A stretch of 64,000 nt of DNA from Beroe forskalii (taxonomy: Eukaryota; Ctenophora; Nuda; Beroida; Beroidae). Positions 33,322 to 44,859 of the stretch are shown here, in pieces; the first letter of the stretch is position 1; the number at the start of each line of letters is the position of its first letter. A program made the position numbers and the translations under genes. The notes beneath the pieces are model-generated. The model was not told where the DNA came from. It saw only the letters and a list, made by a program, of their open reading frames with translations, and ran no database searches. The stretch lies in NCBI GenBank assembly GCA_011033025.1, contig WFMF01000072.1, forward strand, positions 496,001-560,000, written 5' to 3'.

Positions 33322-36300
33322 AATAAGGGTAGGACTGTAACACAGTGTGAAGTAAATAGTACACTAGGTCTGAGAACGTTTTTCGGTAGTTCATGGGTCC
33401 GAGATACACCGAAAAAACTTTCCAAAATCGGAGTTGGGGAACCCCCATTTTGAACCCCTTTTTTCTCCGTAAAGGGGCATGAACTTCGAGCAACGATATC
33501 TCGGCTTCTGATTGAGATACAGAACTCAACAAATGCACTAAACTATGCACAATGAGCACATTATGGGGGGTAGAACGTGGTTTTAAGGTCGTACCTCTTT
33601 TTCGTTTTGAGTTATCATAAAAAACCCTTTTTAGCCCTAATTATGACCAAAATTGCCCTTTGTCGTAAATAAGAACTGAAGGTCTTACAGAACTAAACAA
33701 ATACACTAGGCTATGCAGAATGAGCATTATGGGGGTAGAACGTGGTTTTGAGGTCGTTCCTCTTTCCGTTCTTGAGTTATCGCCAAAAACCCTTTAATTT
33801 AGCCCCATGCCAAATGCCAATGGCCAAATTTGCCCTTTTGTCGCGAATAATAAGAACTTAAGGTCTTACAGAACCATACGAATACACCAGGGTATGCAGA
33901 ATGAGCACATTATGGGAGGTAGAACGTGGTTTTGAGGTCGGGCCTCTTTGCGTTCTCAAGTTATCGTCGAAAAACCATTTTACCCTAAGCATATGGTTTA
34001 AATTACCCCTTCTCGGGTAACATGTTTTATTAAATCATTTCGTTTGTTTGTTTCAAAACCCACGGTGGGGTACCCATTATTAGGGCTATGAAATAAATAT
34101 ACAAAATTAATGATGACAATAGAACTGAATTAAATCAACCAGAAATCACACGAGATGCCAATTCGTCACTCGTAGCTAAACTGTAAAGCATCACACATTA
34201 CAGCACACAAATTTAGTAAATCACTAATTAGCCACACAATCTTCTGTTAAAAAGTTCGGCAAACGAACTGGGTGGCGGATGATACAATACTATATCATCC
34301 ATGCGTTTAAGTTTGTAGGTATCCTAATAACCGACAATAGAAATTGTCCTGACCTCATTGAGTAGATGAAAAAGCTTTTTAGCCCAAATTCAAGCAAAAA
34401 CTCGCATTGAGTAGATAGGAACTGCTAACTATTCGATCAGTTAAAACAGATAAGGTGAGGAAGTACTTCTAACTTTCTAACAGGAATTTTTTTCCTGCGA
34501 ACTGGTTGTATTACATATACCCAAAAATTTGACGACAACCCCATGATTCCTCGAAGGATTTAAATCAGTACTTTTTCGCCATATAATTCCGTAATTCCTT
34601 GGTAGGTATACTTATTGCTTTATTGGTTTTTGACAACCTACCAGTACATCACTTTCGTATCTTCCCTTTTTGCCCAAATGAGCTTTAACGCTCTTTGCAA
34701 TAGAATGAATAATCTCAAATTCAGAAAAAAGAAAACCAGACAAATCAATGAGCTGAGTGATTCAGAGAAAGCACTGTCTATGGTTTTCTTTTCTTGCTAC
34801 AATGTAACTTTTGTTATTTCAATGATTGCATAATATCGCGATTTGTTCAATAGAAATACAGTAAATCTTATACAGTAAATGCTTCAGGTACATAAATTTG
34901 TTATCATAGTGACACACTAGTTTCCTCCATCCCTTTTCATCCATAGAATAACCTTCTAGAGTTAAGAGACTGGGTTGATTCAAAATTGCAGCACGGATGG
35001 AGCATAATTTCCAGAGATAAGAAGATTGAAGAGAAATTAAAGCAGTTTTCAACCTTATTCTTACTTCTGGTAAGCCGTCTATCCAATAATATGATTGTTC
35101 CGATTGCAATAATAGGCATTATCGATCAATCACCAATTATTTACCTGAAGTTTTTCGTTATAACTTAGGCTGAAACATTTATAATGTGCTCATTCTGCAT
35201 AGCCTAGCGTATATTTTGTATAGTTCTGGAAGACCTTGAGTTCTCATTTACAGCAAAGGAGCAATTTTGGCCCTTTGCAAAGGTGCTAATTTAAAGGTTT
35301 TATTTGGTGATAACTCGAGAAGCGAAAGAGGTACGACGTCAAAACCGTTCTACCCCCATAATGTGCTCATTCTGCATAGCCTAGTGTATTTGTTAAGTTC
35401 TGTAAGACCTTCAGTTCTTATTTATGACAAAGGGGCAATTTTGGTCATACGCGTAGGGGTAAAGGGTTTTTGGCGATAACTCAGAACGGAAAGAGGTACG
35501 ACCTCATAATCGTTCTACCCCCCATAATGCGCTCATTCTGCATAGCCTAGTATATTTGTTTTAATTCTGTAAGACCTTCAGTTCTTATTTATGAAAAAGG
35601 GGTAATTTCGGCCATTCGCGTAGGGCTAAAAAGGGTTTTTTGGCGATAACTCGAGAACGGAAAGAGGTACGGCCTCAAAACCACGTTCTACCCCCCATAA
35701 TGTGCTCATTCTGCATAGCCTAGTGTATTTGTTTAGTTCTGTAAGACCTTCAGTTCTTATTTACGACAAAGGGCAGTTTTGGTCATATGCGTAGGGATAA
35801 AAAGGGGTTTTTTGGCGATAACTCGTAAACGAAAAGAGGTACGACCTCAAAACCACGTTCTACCCCCCATAATGTGCTCATTCTGCATAGCCTAGTGTAT
35901 TTGTTAAGTTCTGTAAGACCTTCATTTCTTATTTATGACAAAGGGGCAATTTTGGTCATACGCGTAGGGGTAAAAGGGTTTTTTGGCGATAACTCCAGAA
36001 CGGAAAGAGGTACGACCTCATAATCACGTTCTACCCCCCCATAATGCGCTCATTCTGCATAGCCTAGTATATTTGTTTAATTCTGTAAGACCTTCAGTTC
36101 TTATTTATGAAAAAAGGGGTAATTTCGGCCATTCGCGTAGGGCTAAAAAGGGTTTTTTGGCGATAACTCGAGAACGGAAAGAGGTACGGCCTCAAACCAC
36201 GTTCTACCCCCATAATGTGCTCATTCTGCATAGCCTAGTGTATTTGTTTAGTTCTGTAAGACCTTCAGTTCTTATTTACGACAAAGGGGCAGTTTTGGTC

Positions 36301-36803
36301 ATAAGGGATAAAAAGGGGTTTTGGCGATAACTCGTAAACGAAAAGAGGTACGACCTCAAAACCACGTTCTACCCCCATAATGTGCTCATTCTGCATAGCC
36401 TAGTGTATTTGTTTAGTTCTGTAAGACCTTCAGTTCTTATTTACGACAAAGGGGCAATTTGGTCATCTGGTAGGGGCTAAAAGGGTTTTTTTGGCGATAA
36501 CTCAAAAACGAAAAGAGGTACGACCTTAAACCACGTTCTACCCCCATAATGTGCTCATTGTGCATAGTTTAGTGCATTTGTTGAGTTCTGTATCTCAATC
36601 AGAAGCCGAGATATCGTTGCTCGAAGTTCATGCCCCTTTACGGAGAAAAAGGGGTTCAAAAATGGGGTTCCCCAACTCCGATTTTGGAAAGTTTTTTTTC
36701 GGTGTATCTCGGACCCATGAACTACCGAAAAACGTTCTCAGACCTAGTGTACTATTTACTTCACACTGTGTTACAGATCAGGGCATATACGACCCTAATT
36801 ATT
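33322..36803. mobile_element. Foldback-like element with tandem-repeat arms
   Basis: A left arm (about 33,322-34,010) and a right arm (about 35,165-36,803) are inverted copies. The outer ~230 bp are near-identical: CTGTAACACAGTGTGAAGTA at the left answers TACTTCACACTGTGTTACAG at the right, ending at AAGGGTAGG/CGACCCTAAT. Inside, each arm is a tandem array of a ~170-bp unit containing CATTCTGCATAGCCTAGTG, CTGTAAGACCTTCAGTTC and GGCGATAACTCGAGAACG: about three units on the left, nine on the right. The ~1.15-kb centre (34,010-35,165) has no recognisable transposase. Long arms built of direct repeats are the hallmark of Foldback/Galileo-type elements; assignment to that group is inference. The open frames inside are by-products of the repeat. 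Confidence 0.78.
35165..36580. repeat. ~170-bp satellite-like array with 3-unit higher-order period
   Basis: Copies of GCATAGCCTAG fall near 35,195, 35,372, 35,536, 35,713, 35,884, 36,058, 36,226 and 36,395, about 170 bp apart. Unit sub-types repeat every third unit: the segment with CATTCGCGTAGGGCTAAAAA at ~35,613 returns at ~36,130, and the segment after it matches too, giving a ~520-bp higher-order unit. This indicates recent amplification in blocks of three. Confidence 0.8.
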
Positions 36804-36829
36804 TGCCGAATAAGAGCTAAACGTTACTA

Positions 36830-37257
36830 GCTTATTGGCCTTTATTTAGCCGGCCTTTTTTTAAACCGGCCTTTTTTTAACCGGCCCTATGGACAAAATA
36901 TGAATCATTTTTGAACCGTTTTAACCGGCCCCTTGGACAAAAATTTTTCTGGGGGTTGCCAGATCAAAGATTTTTTGCTCTAGAATGACCACTAAACCCT
37001 TTTTACTTGATAAATTGCATCAAAAGACCCAAATCCCGGTCTGATATTATGATTTAGGTCGTTATCATGTTATGTAATGACGTTCCAGTGAATTTTACAC
37101 TATATAAGCCAATTCATAAAAGTTTAATTTAACATAAATTAATTGGCGTTTAATTTGACCGGCCCCACTTTAACCGGCCTTTTTTAACCGGCCCTTTGGA
37201 CAAAAATTTCAAAGTCGTTTTTGTCCATAAGGGCCGGTTAAATAAAGGCCAATAAGA
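36830..37257. mobile_element. MITE with GGCCGG-rich inverted repeats, copy 2
   Basis: 428 bp, same architecture as 21974-22385: CTTATTGGCCTTTATTTAGC at the left, its inverse at the right, internal CCGGCCC and GGACAAAAAT words, and the same central text (AAAAGACCCAAATCCCGGTC). TA lies at both flanks. It is inserted about 30 bp beyond the foldback element. Confidence 0.8.
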
Positions 37258-38277
37258 TAATTTGAAATTTCACTGCTGAAATATAATAGACTACAGTTTC
37301 GGTTGGACAATTTTTCCATAACCCAGATGTGTGCACATGTATCGATAAAAATATCTGTCGAAAGAACTCGCAAATTTCGACAGAAATTTAATGACAAGCA
37401 AATTACAACACGTGTAATTTGCGCGTCCTTTCGGCGGATCTATCGATCGATCTATTGCACACATTGCACTTCAAAAGTGGCCCATGAAACTCTAGTATGG
37501 TAAATTAAAACAGTTTATATCTCTGCTTACAGGTAAGCTCTGAAATTAGTGAATTTCAAATCACTAAGTAGTTTACATGTCAATGTCAAGAGATGGAATT
37601 CAGATTGTGCTCCCTGTTTGACAAGGATATGTCTTGAAATTCTCGAGTTCAATTGCAAGGAAACATGATTTTCCAGAAAAACATCATTTAATAAATATAA
37701 TATACCAAATATGATTAAAACTTCAATGTCATTGCAATCATTATCAATTTAACATTACTCGAAAAACCTAGTTGGGTCTTTATTCCATTGCTTCAGTAAT
37801 AAATGTTCTGCTCATTCGATCCGCAAAGTTTCCGTAAAAGCCAGATCAAAATGGGGATTTCAGTGACATTTCATTAAGTTATCAATGAGTCCTATCAATT
37901 TGGGCATTCAAATCTTCAAATTTCTTTGTCAAATGCTATAAAATATATTTCCTAGTGTTGCTTTCTATTAAATTGCAAAAACGTTAACATTTCTCAACGC
38001 TTTGATAACACTGAAATAATACAAATACATTCAATAAACAAATTATCAATGAAGTAAACAGTATACGACTAGTATATGCAGCTGACAAGAACTTGACAGG
38101 CGTTGGTAGTTGGCATGACGAGTGAAAACCGACCCAGCGGCGCAAAAATACTAGGTGATTCAACGACCTTGACTTAATCGTTTAGCTTTTTTAAGATTAT
38201 GATAAATTTTTTATTTCAACCGCTATTTGTTGACACGCATTCGATGATTCAACAAGGTTGATATATGGTTAGCAGCG

Positions 38278-38412
38278 CGGCGTATGTCAATGCCTTACCT
38301 CTGTGTCACTGACACTAGCCAATCAGCATGCAAGTTGACCGTCACCTCATGCCCTTATTGGTCAATATCGAGATGATTTTTGGGGTCCTACGATGGGTGC
38401 AATAGTACGCCT
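38278..38412. repeat. Palindrome family B, copy 6
   Basis: TAGCCAATCAGCATGCAAG and CTTATTGGTCAATATCGAG with outer TGTCAATGCCTTACC and GGGGTCCTACGATGGGTG. It lies about 90 bp beyond the stop codon of the Ig-receptor gene, on the 3' side. Confidence 0.6.
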
Positions 38413-38499
38413 GGCCGAGATTAACCCTCAACCCTCCATCAAATTCTTGCGAGCAACCTTTAGAATATTATATAGCAGTGTCTTATGAACACATTATTA

Positions 38500-41400
38500 T
38501 TAGAGTTTATGTTCGTTCTGCGAGTTGATACCCGCGTAGTCCACCGTAGAGTCGGATCTCCGGCGACTTTCCCGACATCCGTTACGGAACTTAATGAGCA
38601 CTACGATAAGTAGGATGACGGCCAGGAGAACTCCAACCCCTGCGGAAGGACAAAGTTGTTGTTGAAAGGAAGAAATCAGATGCAGTGTCCGAAAACAAAT
38701 GTTTGGATTGAAAGGAGAAAAAACTTCAACTTAATTTATGAGAGAAACAAGGTATGAGTAGATGTAACTGTTTCTCAAAAAACTGGAGCTCTCACCTAGT
38801 CACCTATAACCTCTCTCCATACTGATCATCGTTGTATCTTTATAAGAAAAGACTCACCTTTTCCGATCATCTTTATAAGAAAAGACTCACCTTTTCCGAT
38901 CATCTTTATAAGAAAAGACTCACCTATTCCTATCATCTTGATGAGGAAGCTTTCGTAGCTTCCCTTCTCGGGTTCATCAGACAGTCCCTCCACGGTCTTC
39001 CCTATGACTATGATGTTAAGGAGGACTTCATTAGCAAACACACAAACATGCTTCAGTGAAGGAAGAAGAGAAGAGGCAAATATGCTTCTTTTGCGTTACA
39101 GCAACATTACTCGACTTGAAGAGGATTTTCCGAAATATTCATGAGCCGCCAAAGTAAAGCCGACCGTCGTATTGGAAATTGTAGTTATGAAATTACGAGG
39201 ATGGAAAAGACTTGTAGCAAGAAAAAGTATGGGGAAAATAATTGCTTACACAAAATTGCATAATGCTCGAGTAAAGAATAGCTACAAAGAAAGATGGCGT
39301 TCTACTACACTAGCCAATATTAACAACATTCCTTAATGACACTGAACAATGAACATTTCTTATCTACACTGAACATTGCACCGACATTCCTTCTTTACAC
39401 TGACATTCCTCCTAAACACAGATCCATGCTGACTATATTACAACTTTACAAGGCTGAAAACTAGAGGCACACTTGAGAATTTGAGTCTTCTTCTCACAGC
39501 AAGGTTTACGAAGTAGCAAAGTGTATTCTATTAAAATGATCGTTACGCAAGAGGGTAAAGTGATCTCTGACTATAAACTGGAGAAAGATAAGCATCTGAT
39601 AAGAGTAAGAGAGCAACTTTAGAAATATTGAAATAAAATTATGTGAAATTTTCTACATTGCTACAAAATTTCAATATTTAACATCTCTTGATTAATTGAT
39701 TAATTAATTTTTTGAATTCAGCACCGATTTTTATGCTCTTTCCTATTGTATACCTGTTTGGAATTCACTGAATCCACCGCTAGCGTCAAATGCTCTGCAT
39801 CCAATGTTTATGTATGGATCCTGGAATGAATTTACGTAACTTCAAATAAACAGAGTTTTCATTTCTCGATTTTATTTATAGGCATGTATAAAAACCCTCA
39901 GATACTTAGCTGAAGGATAATAAAGAAGTAAAGATGACCACTAATAATCGAGCTGATATTCCCATAGATTTCATGACAACCGACAAGGGCCAAAGCCGGT
40001 CAAAAGGGTTTAGTCAAAAGGGTTAAGTCAAAGGGTTAAGTAAAAAAGTTTTTCTCATAAGAGTTTGTTCCCGCCCCACCTGTAGTATTGTGAAGTCGTG
40101 GAGGGTAATGTAGTTGCCGCTGATCAGGAACTTGACTTCCTGGTTCTTGATCAGGGTGGTGTTCTGGTCCCCTCGCAAGATGACCTTGTCAGTCGAGTCT
40201 GATAGGAAGTACTCAAACCTGGTGGGCGTGTCATGTTGATCCTGGGCGAGATGACTTCGTTTTCATAGCTCAATGTATCAAAGTCTTATAAGTTGAATGA
40301 TGCAACGGAATATTATGCCAAAAGGCAAGAAATTCTGTTACGATACGTTATTATTTAGATATTTTTCGATGGATCTTATCACAAACCCAACCATGCCATC
40401 GAAATTCTGATTCCGAGTGGCCTAATCAATAATAACGTGACACGAAATCAGTGATCATTAACATTTACATCCCACTCATTTAGTTTCCACCCACCTAGAG
40501 GTAGTCTTTGAAGCGATACATCCATACCACAGTGTGTCATTGCATTTCAGGGGTTCAAAGTCATAGATATGAGGGGGAGAGAGGTGGTCGAGGATCTGAA
40601 AATGAGTTGTTTTGGAATTATAATTTTGTAAATCCAGGTATTTTGATTAGTTCCATCTTAATCCGATACCAGTTCGATTAATCGTGTTAATCTTCCTTGA
40701 AGAAAACGCTTGAACTGAAAATTCCTTACTTCACTCACATTAACTATGTAAGCGAAGGAGTAGGAACCCTTATGAAGACCCTCCTGACAGAAGTAGGTCC
40801 CGGAGTCGCTCTTCTTGATGTTCCTCAGTGTCAGGGTGCTCCGGAGACAGACCTTGGTGTCGTGCACGTCATAGCCTCCACAGAAATGAGGGTTCCCGCA
40901 TCTGGGAAAGAGAAATAGCTGCCATTTGGGGGGGGGGGAGAAAGATAAATAGCTGCTATTTGGGGGGGGGGGGAGAAAGAGAAATAGCTGCTATTGGGGG
41001 GAGACAAATGATTTTACTGTGAGGTTCGCCAAAATGCCAAATTTGCTTTACCTGTGTCCCTCTATCATTTTCTGCGACATTCCTGAGTTTTAAAATCATT
41101 TCGCTCTGCGATCGTACCTGGCATTAAGAAATCTTCGATTGTTCAAAGAACATTTGTAAGCTTAGCTTGAAATGATTTTCAAGTTGTTGGTACCTTCCAA
41201 TCGTTTATAGCTGAGCAATAACTCAGTCTTCAAAAGTACCTGTAAGACTGCGATATCTGAAAGCCTGGAACTTCTAGAGTCTGTTTCTTCTTGTTGATGG
41301 TACGTGACCACTTGATGTCCTGACCCGCTGAGAGACAATACAATTCTAAGTCGTCTCCTACTTGAGCTACCTGAACAGGGATGCGGGGTTCATTGATCTT

Positions 41401-41720
41401 TGATTTATAAGATGCAAATGTAAACAGAAGGTTTGGTTTTTGCTTTGAATTTTGGCAAACATTGAGGTTTTTGGATGGAATTTTGGCTGATTTTTCATAA
41501 AACTATTGAGGTTCATTTTGTTGATGAAATTTTGGATTGATTTTAGATGAATTTGGCTTTTTTTTAATGTCTATTAATTATAGTTTTGTTAATGTTTAGT
41601 TGCATTATTCAGCACTGTGAGATTTGACTCCTTCTATTTTACCTGGTAGGTGTAGAACCCAGTAACGCTCCTTACTGTGTCAATGACTAAAGAACAGATC
41701 ACTAGGAGGGGAATACACAT
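38500..41720 (-). CDS. Ig-domain single-pass receptor with ITIM-type tail
   Basis: Eight exons: 41720-41643, 41397-41240, 40901-40739, 40595-40495, 40218-40080, 39820-39754, 39025-38924 and 38639-38500. All junctions are GT...AG, all phases agree, and the sum is 315 codons plus a stop. Residues 1-20 are a signal peptide (MCIPLLVICSLVIDTVRS). A first Ig domain follows: VGDDLELYCLSAG, DIKWSRT, then LRNIKKSDSGTYFCQEG, the classic D-S-G-x-Y-x-C strand. A second, atypical Ig-like domain runs from LKCNDTLWYGCIAS to INIGCRAFDASGGFSEFQ. A membrane helix (VGVLLAVILLIVVLIKF, ~271-287) and a 28-residue cytosolic tail end the protein. The tail holds VDYAGI, which fits the ITIM pattern [SIVL]-x-Y-x-x-[ILV] with Tyr 304; in known ITIM receptors this recruits SH2 phosphatases. 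Exon 5 has an alternative acceptor at 40241, which would need a shifted donor before it. It is best read as an inhibitory-type recognition receptor; ligand unknown. Confidence 0.75.
38841..38940. repeat. 33-bp tandem triplication of a splice donor
   Basis: Three copies of a 33-bp unit start at 38841, 38874 and 38907. Each holds the end of exon 7 of the Ig-receptor gene (minus strand ATGATCGGAAAAG) and a full donor GTGAGTC, giving donors after 38924, 38891 and 38858. Because 33 is a multiple of three and every copy leaves the same phase, each later donor would add 11 residues (GESFLIKMIGK type) next to the membrane helix without breaking the frame. Confidence 0.9.
40918..41007. repeat. Tandem G-tract repeat at a splice acceptor
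   Basis: Three units of about 35-40 bp containing AAATAGCTGCTATTTGG and runs of about 10-12 G (a shorter 6-G run in the last). It ends 16 bp from the acceptor of exon 3 of the Ig-receptor gene, so in the transcript it supplies C-rich pyrimidine tracts. The G runs could form quadruplexes on the plus DNA strand. Confidence 0.88.
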
Positions 41721-41737
41721 CAAAACTCATGGACCTC

Positions 41738-41915
41738 AATGTGAGCAAAGGGGTCAATAAGACAAAATCAAAACAAGGGGCACCTGAATGTGAATAGGGG
41801 TCATAAGTTGAAAAAGCAGGGGTCAGTAAAAACAAGCTAAGGGGGATAAGAAATTATGAACAGTGGCTCAGTGAAGCAAGGGGACCTGGTTGTGAACAAG
41901 GAGGTGAGTAAAACA
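41738..41915. repeat. Degenerate repeat upstream of the Ig-receptor gene
   Basis: Loose copies of a ~35-50-bp unit with CAAGGGGCACCTGAATGTG, CAAGGGGACCTGGTTGTG and AGCAGGGGTCAGTAAAA. It starts about 20 bp before the start codon and so covers the likely promoter. Confidence 0.55.
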
Positions 41916-42530
41916 AACTTGTAAAATTGTGAAACAAACTATGGATGTCCTTGCTGCATGGCACGTTAATTGAGAGAGCATTTTGTGTGTGGGTACTGTT
42001 ATAGGCATTAGGCAGGAACATAAAGTCGGCGATCTTAGCAATATGGGAGCTGGTTATTTGGTACCATTTTGTTTAAATTTAAACTCTTTTTTTCAATTAT
42101 TTGCAGCTATTAAAATACTTTCTAAATTTTTATGACGTCATTTTGATGTGTTGCGATTTCTGCGTACTGCATATTTTCTAATCATCATGCGTGCTTGTCG
42201 CATGCACTGCAATGCAAATTTTTGATTATCAGCATGATATCTTATTGAAATAAAAACAAATAAAATTTTCACTTTGTTTCTTAATCGTGCCAATTCAATA
42301 ATAAACAAAACTATGATCCTATTTTTTGTTGTAGGCCTAAACGGGTTCAGATAAGACTGTTTCTTGCGAATCGAAAGTACATACTGATATCATAATTTGT
42401 TCCAATTCAAAATTCATGCAAAAGAGACGAGTCAATCATCGAGTGCTTGATGATGCAACAACAATCAAAAAGGTATGTAAAAAAGCACGTGAAATTGACG
42501 TCAATGGTTATACACTACTTATATACAGTT

Positions 42531-42592
42531 TTGAGTGACGTCATCATCATGGTTTAATGTGGTCATTTGACGACTACACACCTCCAGTTGAC
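42531..42592. repeat. Palindrome family A, copy
   Basis: GAGTGACGTCATCATCATGG and GTGGTCATTTGACGAC; right end CACACCTCC. Confidence 0.6.
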
Positions 42593-43674
42593 AAAATAGA
42601 CGATATATGGCTTTTCTTTTTTGAATCAAAATATGTCAGATAAAGACAATACTACAAACACCTCTGATATGAGTATTATTGTCTAAGATTTGATATAGTA
42701 CCATGATCAGCTTCATTGGAAGTTCTGTTGATGTTGTTGCTAAGCAACACATTATATAAGCTGGTGTCTTGGCAATTTACATTTGCTGTCCAGAATCTTG
42801 TTAAAACAAATATTCATTCAGATGATATAAATGACAAAAGTTAAAGAGATGAGTTTCGGAAAATATCGGCATCATCGTGCGTAGATGAATCAAGGAATCC
42901 CTGCAAAAGGTCCCAGTCTTGATGATTCAATAGATTTTGGCCTTATTCATTTCGTAATTAACGAAAACTACAACGAATGGGAAATTCATCGTTCATAACA
43001 AAACAGACAAAGATGATAATGTATTATCCCATGATTCTGATAATTGAAGAGCATATTATGCGGCGAATAATAAAATCAGATAATCCATTATTTTACGCTG
43101 AACCATGGTTCCTGGGAATCTTTTAGTTTGGATTAAAATTGCCGATTAAGTCCTAATCTATATATTTTCTGGTTCTTTCTTATCTTTCTAAATCAGCAAG
43201 TTAACTGCAAGTTACTGACCGATTATAGTGTTGATTTACAAAAAATACGATTAAATCTGAAAATATCAAATCATCGAAATTTGCGAAAATATAAAACGGC
43301 AAAAACCCATATCGTCAGAAAATTACGAAAGTCTAAAAATATCAAATCATCAATAAAACAGAACAAACTGAAATGGGCATATTATATTGCTGAACGATAG
43401 TCAATATACAGTACCTACCCAGAAATGCTGCTTTTTACGTCAAAAGTATTCTAAAACGAGCATTAGGATCGACATTTTATATACCTACGGTAAAAGGATG
43501 CCTAATTACTTAATTAATGTAAAATCGAAAATTTATGTCGTCTGGAAGGAAGTAAGTACTAAGTAATCTGTTTTAAGTAGCTATAGGAACAGCAAAGAAC
43601 ATGAGGAGGTCGGAGCTCCTGATTTGTCTAAACCCAGGACTTTAGGACAAGGTTCTACCTTAAATCCACAAGCG

Positions 43675-43746
43675 GAAAATAGGTAGCTCAACTCACAAAA
43701 TTGCACTATGATAATGACGTCATCTTAACAGTCTATTTCTCCTATG
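43675..43746. repeat. Palindrome family A, copy
   Basis: AAATAGGTAGCTCAACTC on the left, CACTATGATAATGACGTCAT in the centre, then CTTAACAGTCTATTTCTCC. Full TGACGTCA retained. Confidence 0.7.
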
Positions 43747-43900
43747 GGTATATTAAATTCTAACCAGGTCGACTGAGGATAAGGTTCTGAGGAAGGTTTA
43801 ACCCAGTGAAATTATTAAAAGGCGGAACAGGGCGACACATGCTACATACTATCCCGTACACCTTCATATCTCGTATAGAGGTCTCCAAGATACACAAAGT

Positions 43901-43985
43901 AGGTGGTTCTTGGTGATGTCATTATCTGTGTTTAAAACAGGGTGAAATTGTGACGTAAAACAAGCACTTTCCGCCTGCGGCATGC
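43901..43985. repeat. Palindrome family A, copy
   Basis: GTAGGTGGTTCTTGGTGATG, then TCATTATCTGTGTTTAAAAC, a short centre and TTGTGACGTAAAACAAGC, ending TTTCCGCCTGCGGC. Confidence 0.6.
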
Positions 43986-43993
43986 CTAAACGC

Positions 43994-44088
43994 TGCACAC
44001 GAGAAATAGAGGGTTCAACTTCATCACCTCACTGCGTCATGATATGATAATGACGTCATCCTACCCACCTATTTCTCGCGCGCGGCGT
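43994..44088. repeat. Palindrome family A, well-preserved copy
   Basis: GCACACGAGAAATAGAGGG and CACCTATTTCTCGCGCGCGG form the outer arms. Inside, CTTCATCACCTCACTGCG and GATATGATAATGACGTCATC. The outer ends extend past TAGGCGG into a GCGCGCGGC tip. Only about 10 bp separate it from the preceding copy. Confidence 0.75.
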
Positions 44089-44527
44089 ATAATCGATGTG
44101 TACTGCCCTGGTTATTCGTAACTTCATGGCTCAGAAGCCCAGATAAACGCAAGTATATAGCCCTCACTATATCCCCCTACGAAGGAGGGTAGTATAAGGA
44201 CTACTACCTCCTACTAAAGCTTGTAAAACTCCACACACAACACAAGTTGGAGAATATATAAGATGTTTATTCGACTTAATATATATTCCATGATGCGGTG
44301 GGATCTAGAAATTGTTGAGATCTCAGGGATCACCGGACGGTAGCTGATCATCCTATATTATTACATGAGAAAATGATTCCCTCCCTGAAATGGAATTGAG
44401 TTATCCGCGTCATGATTCAGCGCAGATCTCAATATTATATGGTCGATGTTCCTCCGAGACGGATGAAAGTCAAGGCAAGGACCACAGTAAAGGCAATCAG
44501 TATATTATCATGAAACCAGCTTGAACG

Positions 44528-44608
44528 AAAAGTAGGCGGTCAAGAAAATGACGCTATTTTCATGGCTTGAAATTGGCAATTTCGGAGCTCGAACCGCCTG
44601 ATATTTTC
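44528..44608. repeat. Palindrome family A, well-preserved copy
   Basis: AAAAGTAGGCGGTCAAG and CTCGAACCGCCTGATATTTT are clear inverted arms; the centre has AATGACGCTATTTTCATGG and GAAATTGGCAATTTCGG. Confidence 0.75.
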
Positions 44609-44859
44609 TTATGAGACACTGTTAAACTCTGTATATTCTATCGTTGTAAAGGAGACTTGGACGATATGCTGGTGTAGTGGTGTTCCTGTACACAAGCTGT
44701 TTACCTTATACTAAGTATGTAAATATATATTCCAGACGGGTATACCTGTGTCTGGGGCTCATATTTTTGTGGTATTTATAATGGAAATGTATTCAGAAAG
44801 TGGTGGCAGAGTGAACCGATATGTTAGAGAAAAAGAATCAGTGGCAAAGATGTCATTTA

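Noticed and set aside
35983..36820. Two frames of 89-115 codons in the foldback element
   Set aside because: The same peptide recurs with each ~170-bp unit and in the inverted left arm; not a transposase.
40080..40241. Longer form of exon 5 of the Ig gene starting at 40241
   Set aside because: Its phase does not fit the strong donor at 40495; the acceptor at 40218 does. Kept only as an alternative.
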